From a bacterium Scap17 (GTDB taxonomy: Bacteria > Pseudomonadota > Gammaproteobacteria > Pseudomonadales > Halomonadaceae): a stretch of 64,000 nucleotides of DNA. The notes below the pieces were generated by a model, which saw only the letters and a program-made list of their open reading frames with translations, ran no database searches and was not told the origin of the DNA. Of this stretch, positions 43,847 through 53,263 are shown in pieces (the first letter of the stretch is position 1; every line of letters starts with the position of its first letter). A program made the position numbers and the translations under genes. Location: positions 186,001 to 250,000 of the forward strand of contig VINJ01000001.1 of NCBI GenBank assembly GCA_013376735.1, read 5' to 3'.

Positions 43847-44533
43847 TCAGTCCTGTTTGTCAGCCTGGCGGGCGGCGTGAGCACAGGCCTTGAGGCGTGA
43901 GACCAGAAGCTCGACACCGCGCTCGCGCATCAGTGCCTCATTGCGGCCCGGCACCTCTTCGACATCGCCTGCGTAGGCATTGATGGCGGCTTCGACCGAG
44001 CTTTCGCGCAGCAGGTGCAGCATCGGGTAGGGCGAGCGGTTGGTGTAGTTGGCCTCGTCGTCTTCCTCGGTGTCCTCGAACACGTATTCCGGGTGGAAGC
44101 TGGCCAGCTGATAGATGCCCTCGTAGCCCTGCATCTCGAGCAGCGCCTCGGCATAGTCGAGCAGCTCGAGGTAGGTATCGAAGTCGCGGAAGCCGTCCTT
44201 GAAGATCACCAGCGTCGTCTCGGCATCGCGATTGGCGTCCAGGTTCAGCAGCTCGTCGCCGAGTGCCTGTAGGCTGCGCTCGAGTCCTGCACCGGGCACC
44301 ACGGCATACTGGATGCTGTTGCGTGCCATCTCACGGGCGGCGAACGGGCACAGATTGTCGGCGATGATGTGCGTCTCGACCCACTGGCGCGTGGCGTCGA
44401 TGGCCTCGGCTTCGCTGGCATCCAGCGGCGGGGTATAGCCACCCGCCGTCTCGGGAGTCGTGGTATCGGTCGGCGTAGCGTCGGTGGTCATGGCGTCAGG
44501 GTCCGCAGCGGTGTCAGGAGCGGGTATTGTCAC
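43847..44533 (-). CDS. DUF1415 family protein
   Basis: This 228-residue soluble protein has an N-terminal 40-residue Thr/Pro/Asp-rich segment, then the DUF1415 core: WVETHIIADNLCPFAAREM, LVIFKDGFRDFDTYLELLD, GIYQLASFHPEYVFED and ANYTNRSPYPMLHLLRE. The function is unknown; the conserved Cys in NLCPFA and the His in FHPEY could form an active site. An ATG at 44491 is an alternative start that shortens the disordered tail. Confidence 0.9.
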   Translation of the reverse strand: MTIPAPDTAADPDAMTTDATPTDTTTPETAGGYTPPLDASEAEAIDATRQWVETHIIADNLCPFAAREMARNSIQYAVVPGAGLERSLQALGDELLNLDANRDAETTLVIFKDGFRDFDTYLELLDYAEALLEMQGYEGIYQLASFHPEYVFEDTEEDDEANYTNRSPYPMLHLLRESSVEAAINAYAGDVEEVPGRNEALMRERGVELLVSRLKACAHAARQADKQD

Positions 44534-44777
44534 TGCTCGGGCGCGGCATGGCCAGCGCCGTGTCTTCTCGCCTCTCTTCGTTTCTCGTTATCGGGCTTCT
44601 TCAACCTGAAGTTGTCGCAGGGCCGCAGGTGGTCGCCGAGCATGTGGCGGCCCTGTTTCATCAGTGATTTCAGCGATAGACTTATCACCGCTGGTTTCAA
44701 GCCCGCCCCGAGAACGCTCAGGGACATTGCGGCTACCGGCTGACGACTTCTTTCCTGCCTCGCCACGGAGATACTTC

Positions 44778-46649
44778 TTGTCCGCTGATACTCCGCCTCC
44801 TTCCTCGCCGCCCTCCGAATCTCCCGAATCTACCGAGAGAGCAGAGGGGCCCGAGCACACCAGTGCCGCGGCCTATCGTCTGTCGCGACTGTTGCCCTTT
44901 CTCGGCTGGATGCGTCAGCTGTCGCCCGGGGATGCGCGTTCTGATCTGATCGCGGGCCTGAGTGGCGCGGTGCTGGTGCTGCCCCAGGGAGTGGCCTATG
45001 CGTTGATCGCCGGCCTGCCACCGGCGCATGGGCTGTATGCCGCCATCGTGGTGGCGATCATCGCCGGCCTGTTCGGCAGTTCGCGGCATATGGTCAGTGG
45101 CCCGGCCGCGGCGATCTCGATGGTGGTGTTCGGCACCGTCTCGACCCTGGCCGCGCCGGGCAGTCCCGAATACCTGCCGCTGGTGCTGGCGCTGACCTGC
45201 ATGGTCGGCATCATCCAGCTGTCGTTGGGGCTGATGCGCATGGGGGCGCTGGTCAATCTCATCTCGCATACGGTGGTGATCGGCTTCACCGCCGGCGCCG
45301 GGGTCTTGATCGCCACCAGTCAGCTCAAGCATCTGTTCGGTATCGCGCTTGGCGATGCCTCGAGCTTTCTCGGCACCTGGTGGGCGCTGCTCGGGCATCT
45401 GGACGATACCTCGTGGGCAACACTGATTACGGGACTCAGTACCTTGCTTGCGGCCGTGCTGGTCCGGCGGCTGAATCGCAAGCTGCCATGGATGCTGGTG
45501 GCGATGGCCGTCGGCTGCGGTGTCGCGGCATTGCTCGGCGGCAGTGCGGCAGGTATCCCGATGGTTGGCGCCCTGTCCGGTAGCCTGCCGCCGTTTTCCC
45601 TGCCGCCGCTGGGCTTTGATACCCTGCGCTCGCTGGGTGGGGCGGCCTTCGCGCTGGCGGTGCTCGGCTTGATCGAGGCGGTCTCCATCGCGCGCGCCAT
45701 CGGCGTGCGCTCGCATCAGCGTATCGATGGCAACCAGGAGTTCATCGGCCAGGGTCTGTCGAATCTGGCAGGCAGTTTCTTCTCGTGCTTTGCCGGTTCC
45801 GGGTCCTTCACGCGTTCCGGCGCCAACTATGATGCCGGTGCCCGCACGCCGCTGTCGGTGGTGGTGGCGGCGCTGATCGTGCTGGCGGTGCTGTTGCTGG
45901 TGCCTGACGTGACCGCCTGGCTGCCGTTGCCTGCGATGGCGGGCCTGATCATGGTGATTGCCGCCAACCTGATCGAAGTCGGTCATATCCGCCAGATTCT
46001 GGCCGTCAGTCGCGAAGAGGCGGTGGTGCTGGTGATCACCTTCCTCGCCACTCTGCTGTTGCCGCTGGAGTTCGCCATCTTCGCCGGGGTGCTGGTCTCG
46101 CTGGTGCTGTATCTGAACCGCACCTCACGGCCACGGCTGGTCGAGATGGCGCCAGACCCGGATCATCCGGAGCTTGGGGTGCGCAATGCCGAGCGTTATC
46201 AGCTGGCTCAATGCCGAGAGGTGGTGATTCTGCGCGTGGATGGCTCGCTGTTCTTCGGGGCGGTCGACCACGTCCAGCGCAAGCTGGCGCGCTATACCGG
46301 CAAGCACGTCATCCTGCTGGGCACCGGCTGCAACTTCATCGATATCGCGGGTGCCGAGATGCTCGAGATCGAGCAGCGTCGCCTGCGCGATGCTGGCGGC
46401 AGTCTCAGCATGTGCGGCTTTCGCATGTACGCGCTGGAAGTGATGGAGCGCGGTGGCTTCCTCGAGCGCATGGGGCGTGAGAACTACTTCCATACCGCCG
46501 AGGCGGCGATCGCCTCGCTGCGCGACTCGGTCGCCGAAGCGCATCGCGCCCACGGTGATCAACCCGCTGCCTGCCCCGACTGTCAGTTGTTCGGCCCGGC
46601 CGGGATCGGGCCGGGGCAGGGGATGCGCCTGACGCCACCGTTGGCGTGA
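44778..46649 (+). CDS. SulP family anion transporter with STAS domain
   Basis: This protein has about 11-14 predicted transmembrane segments across residues 30-450 and a C-terminal STAS domain (about 480-600). Motifs include LSGAVLVLPQGVAYALIAGLPPAHGLYAA and GSGSFTRSGANYDAGARTPLS. SulP members carry sulfate, bicarbonate or other anions; the substrate is not clear. I chose the TTG at 44778 with GGAG 8 bases upstream (623 aa); a GTG at 44664 extends the frame by 38 residues without a ribosome site. The tail contains a Cys pair (CPDC). Confidence 0.88.
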   Translation: MSADTPPPSSPPSESPESTERAEGPEHTSAAAYRLSRLLPFLGWMRQLSPGDARSDLIAGLSGAVLVLPQGVAYALIAGLPPAHGLYAAIVVAIIAGLFGSSRHMVSGPAAAISMVVFGTVSTLAAPGSPEYLPLVLALTCMVGIIQLSLGLMRMGALVNLISHTVVIGFTAGAGVLIATSQLKHLFGIALGDASSFLGTWWALLGHLDDTSWATLITGLSTLLAAVLVRRLNRKLPWMLVAMAVGCGVAALLGGSAAGIPMVGALSGSLPPFSLPPLGFDTLRSLGGAAFALAVLGLIEAVSIARAIGVRSHQRIDGNQEFIGQGLSNLAGSFFSCFAGSGSFTRSGANYDAGARTPLSVVVAALIVLAVLLLVPDVTAWLPLPAMAGLIMVIAANLIEVGHIRQILAVSREEAVVLVITFLATLLLPLEFAIFAGVLVSLVLYLNRTSRPRLVEMAPDPDHPELGVRNAERYQLAQCREVVILRVDGSLFFGAVDHVQRKLARYTGKHVILLGTGCNFIDIAGAEMLEIEQRRLRDAGGSLSMCGFRMYALEVMERGGFLERMGRENYFHTAEAAIASLRDSVAEAHRAHGDQPAACPDCQLFGPAGIGPGQGMRLTPPLA

Positions 46650-46767
46650 AAGTACAAGGCTGGGGGCGGCTGCACGCTTGCGATAGAATATGGCCCCTTG
46701 ATGGTGCGGCCAGCCAGCTAGTCGCCGCCCATTGCCTCAATCCTGTTCTGTCTGCCGAGAGATGCCC

Positions 46768-47874
46768 ATGAGTTTGCCCACCGTGGCGGCCAGCTGCGAC
46801 CTGATTCGCGACGGCCGTCCGTTGATCGATGTGCGCGCGCCGGTCGAGTTCGCCGCTGGTGCCTTGCCGGGTGCCGTCAATCTGCCACTGATGGATGATG
46901 AGGAGCGTCATCGCGTCGGGCTGCAGTACAAGCAGGTCGGCCCGGAATCGGCGGTACATCTTGGCCATCAACTGGTCAGCGGCGGGATCAAGCGTGCGCG
47001 TATCCGCGCCTGGGTCGAGCACATCGAGCGGCACCCTGACGCGATTCTCTACTGCTTCCGCGGCGGCATGCGCTCCCAGCTCAGTCAGCAGTGGTTGCAG
47101 GAAGCAGGGATCGAGCGCCCACGCATCGAGGGCGGTTGGAAGGCCATGCGTCAGCAGCTCTGTCAGCATATCGATGAGCGTGCCGAGCAGGCCCCGATGC
47201 TGTTGATCGGCGGGCTGACCGGCTGTGCCAAGACTGAGCTGATCCATGCGCTGGACAATGGCATCGACCTGGAAGGCTGTGCGCGCCACAAGGGTTCGGC
47301 CTTCGGCCGTCACCCCTTCCCGGCGCCGAGCCAGATCGACTTCGAGCACCGCATTGCCGCCGAGATGCTCACGCTTGAGGATGAAGCGCCGACCATCATG
47401 GAAGACGAGTCGCGCTTCATCGGCAGCGTCAACATTCCGCTCGCCACCTGGCGCGCGATGGAGCAGGCGCCGCTGATCCGCGTCGAGATGCCGCTGGATT
47501 GGCGAATCGTGCAGATTCAGAAGGACTATATCGAGGGGCTATGGTCCACCTACAGTCGTCACTATGGTGACTTCCTCGGCTGGACCCTGATGCAGCGCCA
47601 GCTGCGTCAGGCACTGCTGCGTCTTCGCAAGCGCCTGGGCAGTGCGCGCCTTGCTCGTCTGGTGCGCATGCAGGACATCGCCTTCCAGGAGCACAAGCGC
47701 GGCAATCCCATTGCCCATGAAGGCTGGCTGGCACCGCTGCTCAGCGAGTATTACGACCCGATGTACCGCTATCAGCTCGAGAAGCACGAGCGCACCTTCC
47801 TGCACGTCGGCGACTGGGACAACAGCCTCGCCTTCGCGCGTGAGTGGAGCGCCAATCACCGCTGGCAGCGCTGA
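46768..47874 (+). CDS. mnmH: tRNA 2-selenouridine synthase
   Basis: MnmH (SelU) replaces sulfur with selenium in 2-thiouridine at tRNA position 34. From ATG 46768 it has 368 residues. The N-terminal rhodanese domain has PLIDVRAPVEFAAGALPGAVNLPLM and the active Cys in YCFRGGMRS. The C-terminal P-loop domain starts LLIGGLTGCAKTELI. RHKGSAFGR and EYYDPMYRYQLEKH are family motifs. The Walker A reads GCAKT where E. coli has GSGKT. The presence of MnmH suggests the organism makes selenophosphate. The ATG at 46762 is an alternative start. Confidence 0.93.
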   Translation: MSLPTVAASCDLIRDGRPLIDVRAPVEFAAGALPGAVNLPLMDDEERHRVGLQYKQVGPESAVHLGHQLVSGGIKRARIRAWVEHIERHPDAILYCFRGGMRSQLSQQWLQEAGIERPRIEGGWKAMRQQLCQHIDERAEQAPMLLIGGLTGCAKTELIHALDNGIDLEGCARHKGSAFGRHPFPAPSQIDFEHRIAAEMLTLEDEAPTIMEDESRFIGSVNIPLATWRAMEQAPLIRVEMPLDWRIVQIQKDYIEGLWSTYSRHYGDFLGWTLMQRQLRQALLRLRKRLGSARLARLVRMQDIAFQEHKRGNPIAHEGWLAPLLSEYYDPMYRYQLEKHERTFLHVGDWDNSLAFAREWSANHRWQR

Positions 47875-47899
47875 CCTCCCTCATGGGCGCGGTCAGTAC

Positions 47900-48649
47900 T
47901 CACGCATCCAGCCAGTCCACCAGCAGGCGGTCCAGCAGGGCCGCCTGACGATCAAAGCGCTTCGGATCCTCCAGCAACGCCTCGCGTGATTGCACGCCAA
48001 TGCCCTCCATGGGCGCGGGATGGTGGGCCAGGCGGTCCTGCGTGGCCAGGGCTCCCATGTGCGGATGGAAGTTGAGCGCCACCACGCGGCCCTGATCCCA
48101 GCTGAAGCCGGCCACTGGCGTGTGCTCGCCGCTGGCCAGCAGCTCGCAGTCTTCCGGCAGGCCGCAGATCTCCTCATGCCACATCAAGGCCGCGAACTCG
48201 GCGGGTAGTCCCAGCGGGCACTCGTTGCTGCGCGTCAGCGTGGCCCAGCGACGCTGCGGCACCACGGCGGACGAGACGATCGCCCCCATCTGCTCGGCGA
48301 TCAGTCGCGCCCCCAGGCCAATCCCCAACAGCGGGCGATTGCTGTTCAGCGTGCGCCGAATCAACTTGCGCTGCAGGCGCAGCGACTGCTGTTCGGCGGG
48401 CGAGGCTGTCTTTGCGGCGCTCGACAGGCGTTGCGGACCATCCAGCACCACCAGCGCATGAAAGTCATCGATGCCCGGCAAGGCTTCGCCTGCCAGCGGG
48501 AAGCTGGTGTTGAAGCTGTGCCCCATGCCGGAAAGCCAGTCCTTGAGACGTAGCGGACTCTGCCAGTCATGCGCTAGCGTTGCGGTATCGGCGGCTGAAT
48601 CTGGTTCAGTGTCAGGGAGTTGCCCCTGATGTATGAAGTAAAGATGCAT
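47900..48649 (-). CDS. Class I glutamine amidotransferase-like protein lacking the catalytic Cys
   Basis: This roughly 249-residue protein has the class I amidotransferase fold: WLSGMGHSFNTSFPLAGEALPGIDDFHALVVLDGPQ, then RPLLGIGLGARLIAEQMGA, and VVALNFHPHMGALA with the conserved His. The nucleophile position, normally Cys in GICLG, is Gly here. It probably cannot hydrolyse glutamine and may be a regulatory or degenerate member. The start is uncertain; ATGs at 48673 and 48715 are in frame. Confidence 0.8.
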   Translation of the reverse strand: MHLYFIHQGQLPDTEPDSAADTATLAHDWQSPLRLKDWLSGMGHSFNTSFPLAGEALPGIDDFHALVVLDGPQRLSSAAKTASPAEQQSLRLQRKLIRRTLNSNRPLLGIGLGARLIAEQMGAIVSSAVVPQRRWATLTRSNECPLGLPAEFAALMWHEEICGLPEDCELLASGEHTPVAGFSWDQGRVVALNFHPHMGALATQDRLAHHPAPMEGIGVQSREALLEDPKRFDRQAALLDRLLVDWLDA

Positions 48650-48701
48650 GGCTTCATCATGCGTGAGTGCCATGTCAGCGTAAAGGCCCCAGTGCCGGCA
48701 T

Positions 48702-48743
48702 CCCAGTACCTGCATCTCAGCACCTGCATCTCAGCACCTGCAC
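48702..48743. repeat. Three 14-bp tandem repeats
   Basis: CCCAGTACCTGCAT, CTCAGCACCTGCAT and CTCAGCACCTGCAC lie head to tail in the promoter region between the divergent amidotransferase-like gene and the alkyltransferase-like gene. Confidence 0.8.
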
Positions 48744-48781
48744 CGGGTGAATCAGCCGCGACACGACAAGGAGAGAACCGC

Positions 48782-49075
48782 ATGCGGGCCGAACTGCTCG
48801 AACAGATCTACACCGTGGTGGCGCAGATTCCTGAAGGCCGCATCACCACCTACGGGCGTATCGCCAAGATGACCGATGGCGCCACTGCCCGCATGGTCGG
48901 TTCGGCGATGCGACATCTGCCGGATGGCCATCAGCTACCTTGGCATCGCGTGATCAATGCCTCGCTCAAGGTCACCGAGCACGGCGGAGCGGTGCGCCAG
49001 CGGGAAAAGTTGCGCAGCGAAGGCATCCTGTTCGATGGTGCCGGTCGCGTGCCGACAGAGTGCCTGTGGCCCTGA
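48782..49075 (+). CDS. Alkyltransferase-like protein (ATL)
   Basis: This 97-residue protein resembles the C-terminal DNA-binding domain of O6-alkylguanine DNA alkyltransferase. The motif is LPWHRVINASLKV, where active transferases have PCHRV. Trp replaces the acceptor Cys, as in ATL proteins, which bind O6-alkylguanine and pass it to nucleotide excision repair. IPEGRITTYGRIAKM and REKLRSEGILFDGAGR fit the family. AAGGAG precedes ATG 48782; the upstream frame is not coding. Confidence 0.92.
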   Translation: MRAELLEQIYTVVAQIPEGRITTYGRIAKMTDGATARMVGSAMRHLPDGHQLPWHRVINASLKVTEHGGAVRQREKLRSEGILFDGAGRVPTECLWP

Positions 49076-49256
49076 GGTATGCAACAGCATGGCAGCGCTC
49101 GAGCAGGGTCGCGTTCATCCGGCCACGCGCGGGCGCTACACTTTCGCCTATCCTATCGCATACCCTATACCCCTCTACGGTGACATCGTGGCTGGCACAG
49201 GCAAGACGCCAGCGCGGACGCCGCATATTGAATAGTGAAGTGAGAATAGAGCCGTC

Positions 49257-49868
49257 ATGACTCAGCCTGTATCCGGTTTCCGTGCGCGCCTTGATGCGCT
49301 GGCCCCCGTGCGCCGTACTGCCTTCATGGCGGCGCTGACCGAGCGACTCCTGCCCAATGCCGGCTTCTACGCCGAAGCCAACGGCACGGCCAGCGCGCTG
49401 GACACCACGCGTGAGCTGCGCAAGCTGCTGGACCTCGTCTGGGAGCAGCTGCGCGTGCGCGATGCCAAGATCGATTTCTCGCTGCAGGCCGAGAAGGTCA
49501 CCGCCTTCGAGCCCGCCGAGGAAGATGACAGCTTCGGCGCGCGCCGCGCGCTGGAAGCGGTGATGGCGCTGACCGCCTGCATCGATGTGCTGATCAGCGA
49601 AGAGCCGGAAGCTGCGCTCAAGATCAGCCGTCTGTCCGCCGATGGCGTGCGCGCGTTGATCGATCTGCAGGCCGGTGAGGGAATCGAGCAGGAAGCGCTG
49701 GAGGCCATGATTCGCGAACATCCGTTGATGATCGATGAGCGTGACTTCCAGGACGCCGTGCTCGAGAGCGTCGAAGCCCCGCAGCTGTCCCGCGATGACT
49801 GGCGCGCGCTCAAGCAATTGGGCCGCAATGAAGATGTCAGCAATCTCGGACTATCCTTGCAGGACTGA
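49257..49868 (+). CDS. YjaG family (DUF416) protein
   Basis: This 203-residue mostly helical protein matches the DUF416/YjaG family. It contains RRTAFMAALTERLLPNAGFY, REL-rich helical segments, FGARRALEAVMALTACIDVLI and a C-terminal RDDWRALKQLGR. The function is unknown; E. coli YjaG lies near hupA. Nothing else is diagnostic. Confidence 0.85.
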   Translation: MTQPVSGFRARLDALAPVRRTAFMAALTERLLPNAGFYAEANGTASALDTTRELRKLLDLVWEQLRVRDAKIDFSLQAEKVTAFEPAEEDDSFGARRALEAVMALTACIDVLISEEPEAALKISRLSADGVRALIDLQAGEGIEQEALEAMIREHPLMIDERDFQDAVLESVEAPQLSRDDWRALKQLGRNEDVSNLGLSLQD

Positions 49869-49930
49869 GCGGCCCGATTCGGGTCATCCTGGTGCCAGTG
49901 ATGACTGGCCAGCCGTTGTTGGAGAGACAG

Positions 49931-50779
49931 ATGAGCGACACCCGTCAGCAGGATTCTTCTCCGATGAACGCAGCGCTGAATGGCGTGATTCAGGCGCGTC
50001 TGGACGCCATGCGTGAGCGTCTCGCGCAGCCGACGCTGAGAGCGGCGGATGTGCACGCGCTACGTGTCGACTGCAAGCAGCTGCGCGGCTGGTGGCAACT
50101 GCGGCGTGAGTCACTGGGCAAGTCGGCGGTGAGTGAGCATCAGGCGCGTCCGCGCGCCGTCGCCAAGGCATTGGCCGGGCCGCGCGAGGCGCACATGCTG
50201 CGCAAGACCCATGGTCGCGCCTACGCCTGGGTGGATGAGCGCAGTCAGCGTCTGCTGGATGCGCTGCGTCCGGGGCTGACCAGTGCCGCGCTCAGCGAGC
50301 CCGAAGGCGAGCTGGATCACGCGCCGCTCGAGACGCTGCTGGGCGAAGAGCGGGCGGCCTGGCAGGCGGCACCGCTGACGGTGGAGGAGCTCAACACCGG
50401 GCTGGAGTTCAGTCGTCATCGCATCAGCAAGCTTGCGGCGCAGGTGGCCAGCAAGCGTGAGATCGAGGCGTCTCACCGGCTGCGCAAGTGGGTCAAGTAC
50501 CGCATGTTCCAGCTGGCACTGGCGCGCGAGGCGCTGGGCGAGGCAGCCGCGCGGGAGCTCGAGTCACCGAGTCACGGACGGCGCCGCGAGCCGGAACTGC
50601 TCGACAAGGCGGCCGCGCGGCTGGGCAATCAGCATGACCTGGCGGAGCTGGCGCTGTGGGTCGGGGAGCGCGTGATGCTGCCCGCCGCCGAGAAGCACCT
50701 GGTCGCGGACATCATGACGCTTGCCGACCAGCGACTCGCGCAGGCGCTCAAGCCGCTGAAGAAGCTGGGCTACGTCTGA
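49931..50779 (+). CDS. CHAD domain protein
   Basis: This 282-residue alpha-helical CHAD protein has conserved histidines and basic residues: ADVHALRVDCKQLRGWWQL, PREAHMLRKTHGRAYAWV, SRHRISKLAAQVASKREIEASHRLRKWVKYRMF and RLGNQHDLAELALW. CHAD domains bind polyphosphate through such basic residues. There is no fused CYTH domain. ATG 49931 has GGAGAG upstream. Binding to polyphosphate granules is a family-based inference. Confidence 0.87.
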   Translation: MSDTRQQDSSPMNAALNGVIQARLDAMRERLAQPTLRAADVHALRVDCKQLRGWWQLRRESLGKSAVSEHQARPRAVAKALAGPREAHMLRKTHGRAYAWVDERSQRLLDALRPGLTSAALSEPEGELDHAPLETLLGEERAAWQAAPLTVEELNTGLEFSRHRISKLAAQVASKREIEASHRLRKWVKYRMFQLALAREALGEAAARELESPSHGRRREPELLDKAAARLGNQHDLAELALWVGERVMLPAAEKHLVADIMTLADQRLAQALKPLKKLGYV

Positions 50780-50820
50780 GCGCTGTTCTCGCCTGAGCCG
50801 AAGTTGCGTCTCTGCAGACA

Positions 50821-50857
50821 CGAACGCCGCCATTCCCTGAGGAAATGGCGGCGTTCG
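50821..50857. terminator. Bidirectional terminator
   Basis: CGAACGCCGCCATT paired with AATGGCGGCGTTCG between the CHAD gene and the convergent hisF. Confidence 0.85.
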
Positions 50858-50888
50858 CGTTTCTGCCTGAACTACCCTGCGGCTGCGC

Positions 50889-51662
50889 TTACAGGCGCAT
50901 CTCGATACCACGTTCGGCCATGTAGGCCTTGGCTTCGGGGATGGTGTACTCGGCGAAGTGGAAGATGCTTGCGGCCAGCACCGCATCCGCACCGCCTTCG
51001 AGCACGCCATCCACCAGATGGTCGAGGGTGCCGACACCGCCGGAGGCGATCACCGGCACGCTGACGGCGTCGGAGATGGCGCGTGTCACACCGAGATCGA
51101 AACCGGCCTTAGTGCCATCGCGGTCCATGCTGGTCAGCAGCAGTTCACCGGCGCCCAGCTCGACCATCTTCTTCGCCCACTCGACGGCGTCGAGTCCGGT
51201 CGGCTTGCGGCCACCGTGGGTGAAGATCTCCCAGCGCGGTGTCTCGCCGTCCTGGCTGACGCGCTTGGCGTCGATGGCGACCACGATGCACTGGCTGCCG
51301 AAGCGTTCCGCGGCTTCGCGCACGAAGTCCGGATTGAACACGGCCGCGGTGTTGATCGAGACCTTGTCCGCGCCGGCATTCAGCATGGTGCGAATGTCTT
51401 CACAGGTGCGGATGCCGCCACCCACCGTCAGCGGGATGAATACCTCACCGGCGATGCGCGACACCATGTCGACCGTGGTGCCACGGTTGTCGACGCTGGC
51501 GGTGATGTCGAGGAAGGTGATCTCGTCGGCGCCTTGCTCGTTGTAGCGCTTGGCGACCTCGACCGGGTCACCGGCATCGCGGATACCGACGAAGTTGACG
51601 CCCTTCACGACACGACCGGCGTCGACGTCCAGACACGGGATGATGCGTTTGGCGAGTGCCAT
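50889..51662 (-). CDS. hisF: Imidazole glycerol phosphate synthase, cyclase subunit
   Basis: HisF uses ammonia from HisH to form imidazole glycerol phosphate and AICAR. The 257-residue barrel starts [24 protein letters not shown] and carries both half-barrel catalytic Asp (CLDVD and SMDRDGTK), TVGGGIRT and ASGGVG. It follows hisA by 11 bp in the hisB-hisH-hisA-hisF order. Confidence 0.97.
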   Translation of the reverse strand: MALAKRIIPCLDVDAGRVVKGVNFVGIRDAGDPVEVAKRYNEQGADEITFLDITASVDNRGTTVDMVSRIAGEVFIPLTVGGGIRTCEDIRTMLNAGADKVSINTAAVFNPDFVREAAERFGSQCIVVAIDAKRVSQDGETPRWEIFTHGGRKPTGLDAVEWAKKMVELGAGELLLTSMDRDGTKAGFDLGVTRAISDAVSVPVIASGGVGTLDHLVDGVLEGGADAVLAASIFHFAEYTIPEAKAYMAERGIEMRL

Positions 51663-51673
51663 GATCGCTCCCC

Positions 51674-52420
51674 TCAGGCCTTGCGGCCGTTGATGGCGTC
51701 GGACAGCGCCTGCGCTTCGGCGATGTCCAGGCTGCCTTCATAGATGGCGCGGCCGGTGATGGCACCGAGGATGCCCTGATCGGCCACTTCGGCCAGGCCA
51801 CGGATGTCATCCAGGTTGGTTACGCCGCCGGACGCGATCACCGGGATACCGCCTTCGCGGGCCAGTGCCACGGTGGCTTCGATGTTGACGCCCTGCATCA
51901 TGCCGTCGCGGGCGATGTCGGTATAGACGATGGAGGACACGCCGTCGTTAGCGAAGCGCTTGGCCAGTTCGGTGGCCTTGATGGTGGAGACTTCAGCCCA
52001 GCCATCGGTGGCCACGAAGCCGTCACGCGCATCGAGACCGACGATGATGCGGCCCGGGAAGGCGCGGCACATCTCGGCGACGAAGGCCGGTTCCTTCACG
52101 GCCTTGGTGCCGATGATGACCTGACCGACACCGGCTTCCAGGTAGTGCTCGATGGTCGCGGCATCACGGATGCCACCACCGATCTGGATCGGCAGCTCCG
52201 GGTAGGCGCGGGCGATGCGTGTCACGGCGTCGCCATTGACCGGCTTGCCTTCGAAGGCACCGTTGAGATCGACCAGATGCAGACGGCGGCCACCGGCCTC
52301 GACCCAGCGCGCGGCCATGGCCAGCGGGTCATCGCCGTAGTTGGTGGAGTCTTCCATGCGGCCTTGCTTCAGGCGTACGCACTGACCGTCCTTGAGATCG
52401 ATCGCGGGGATTACCAGCAT
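51674..52420 (-). CDS. hisA: Phosphoribosylformimino-5-aminoimidazole carboxamide ribotide isomerase
   Basis: HisA catalyses the Amadori rearrangement in histidine synthesis. From ATG 52420 it has 248 residues. It begins [20 protein letters not shown], with the catalytic Asp in PAIDLKDG and the second in [19 protein letters not shown] and ASGGVTN bind phosphate. Confidence 0.97.
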   Translation of the reverse strand: MLVIPAIDLKDGQCVRLKQGRMEDSTNYGDDPLAMAARWVEAGGRRLHLVDLNGAFEGKPVNGDAVTRIARAYPELPIQIGGGIRDAATIEHYLEAGVGQVIIGTKAVKEPAFVAEMCRAFPGRIIVGLDARDGFVATDGWAEVSTIKATELAKRFANDGVSSIVYTDIARDGMMQGVNIEATVALAREGGIPVIASGGVTNLDDIRGLAEVADQGILGAITGRAIYEGSLDIAEAQALSDAINGRKA

Positions 52421-52535
52421 GTCGGGTGTCCTCTCGGCGTGTCTTGTCACGCCTGTATTGTCGTCGGTATATCGAAGGCGGATGTATCGGCGTCCGTCAC
52501 GCGAGACAGACGCCGAGGGTCACGCGGGCGAGCCT

Positions 52536-53177
52536 TCAGGGCTGCCAGCGGACGAAGTTCTCGAGCAGCTTGAGGCCGGCGGCCGCGCTCTTCTCCGGGT
52601 GGAACTGCACCGCGAACAGGCTGCCCTCACCGATGGCGACGTGCGCCTCGGCACCGGCATAGTGCGTTGCGCCGTAGACCTTGGAGCGCTCGCTGGCCGA
52701 TACATAGAAGCTGTGCACGAAGTAGAAGCGCGAGTTGTCCTCGATACCTTCCCACAGCGCGTGGCCCTGGGTGTGCGCGACATGGTTCCAGCCCATGTGC
52801 GGCACCTTGAGGCGCTGGCCATGTTCGTCCAGCTGCTGGTCATCGAAGCGTTTCACGTCGCCCTTGAAGTAGGCGAGGCAATCGATGCCACCGTTCTCTT
52901 CGCTGCGCTCCATCAGCATCTGCTGACCGACGCATACGCCCAGCAGCGGCTTGCTGTGGTTGCTCAACAGCTCGCCGACCAGACCGCGCAGCTCGGCGCG
53001 TTCAAGCTCGCCCATGCAGTCACGGATGGCGCCCTGGCCGGGCAGCACCACGCGGGTGGCACCGCGGATGGCGCGCGGGTCGCTGGTGATCACGACATTC
53101 TCGTCGGCCACGTGCTCAAGCGCCTTGGCGACGGAGTGCAGGTTGCCCATGCCATAGTCGATGACGGCAATCGTCAT
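52536..53177 (-). CDS. hisH: Imidazole glycerol phosphate synthase, glutaminase subunit
   Basis: HisH supplies ammonia from glutamine to HisF. The 213-residue class I amidotransferase has the nucleophile Cys in PLLGVCVGQQML and the His-x-Glu in VQFHPEKS. VVLPGQGAIRDCM fits HisH. It lies 115 bp upstream of hisA. Confidence 0.97.
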   Translation of the reverse strand: MTIAVIDYGMGNLHSVAKALEHVADENVVITSDPRAIRGATRVVLPGQGAIRDCMGELERAELRGLVGELLSNHSKPLLGVCVGQQMLMERSEENGGIDCLAYFKGDVKRFDDQQLDEHGQRLKVPHMGWNHVAHTQGHALWEGIEDNSRFYFVHSFYVSASERSKVYGATHYAGAEAHVAIGEGSLFAVQFHPEKSAAAGLKLLENFVRWQP

Positions 53178-53263
53178 GTCTTTCTCCCGAAGGCCGGAGG
53201 CAGGCTCCGGCGCTGGATGTCAGGCGTCTGGCGCCCGGATCATTCGTTTACAGCGAGCCCTGT

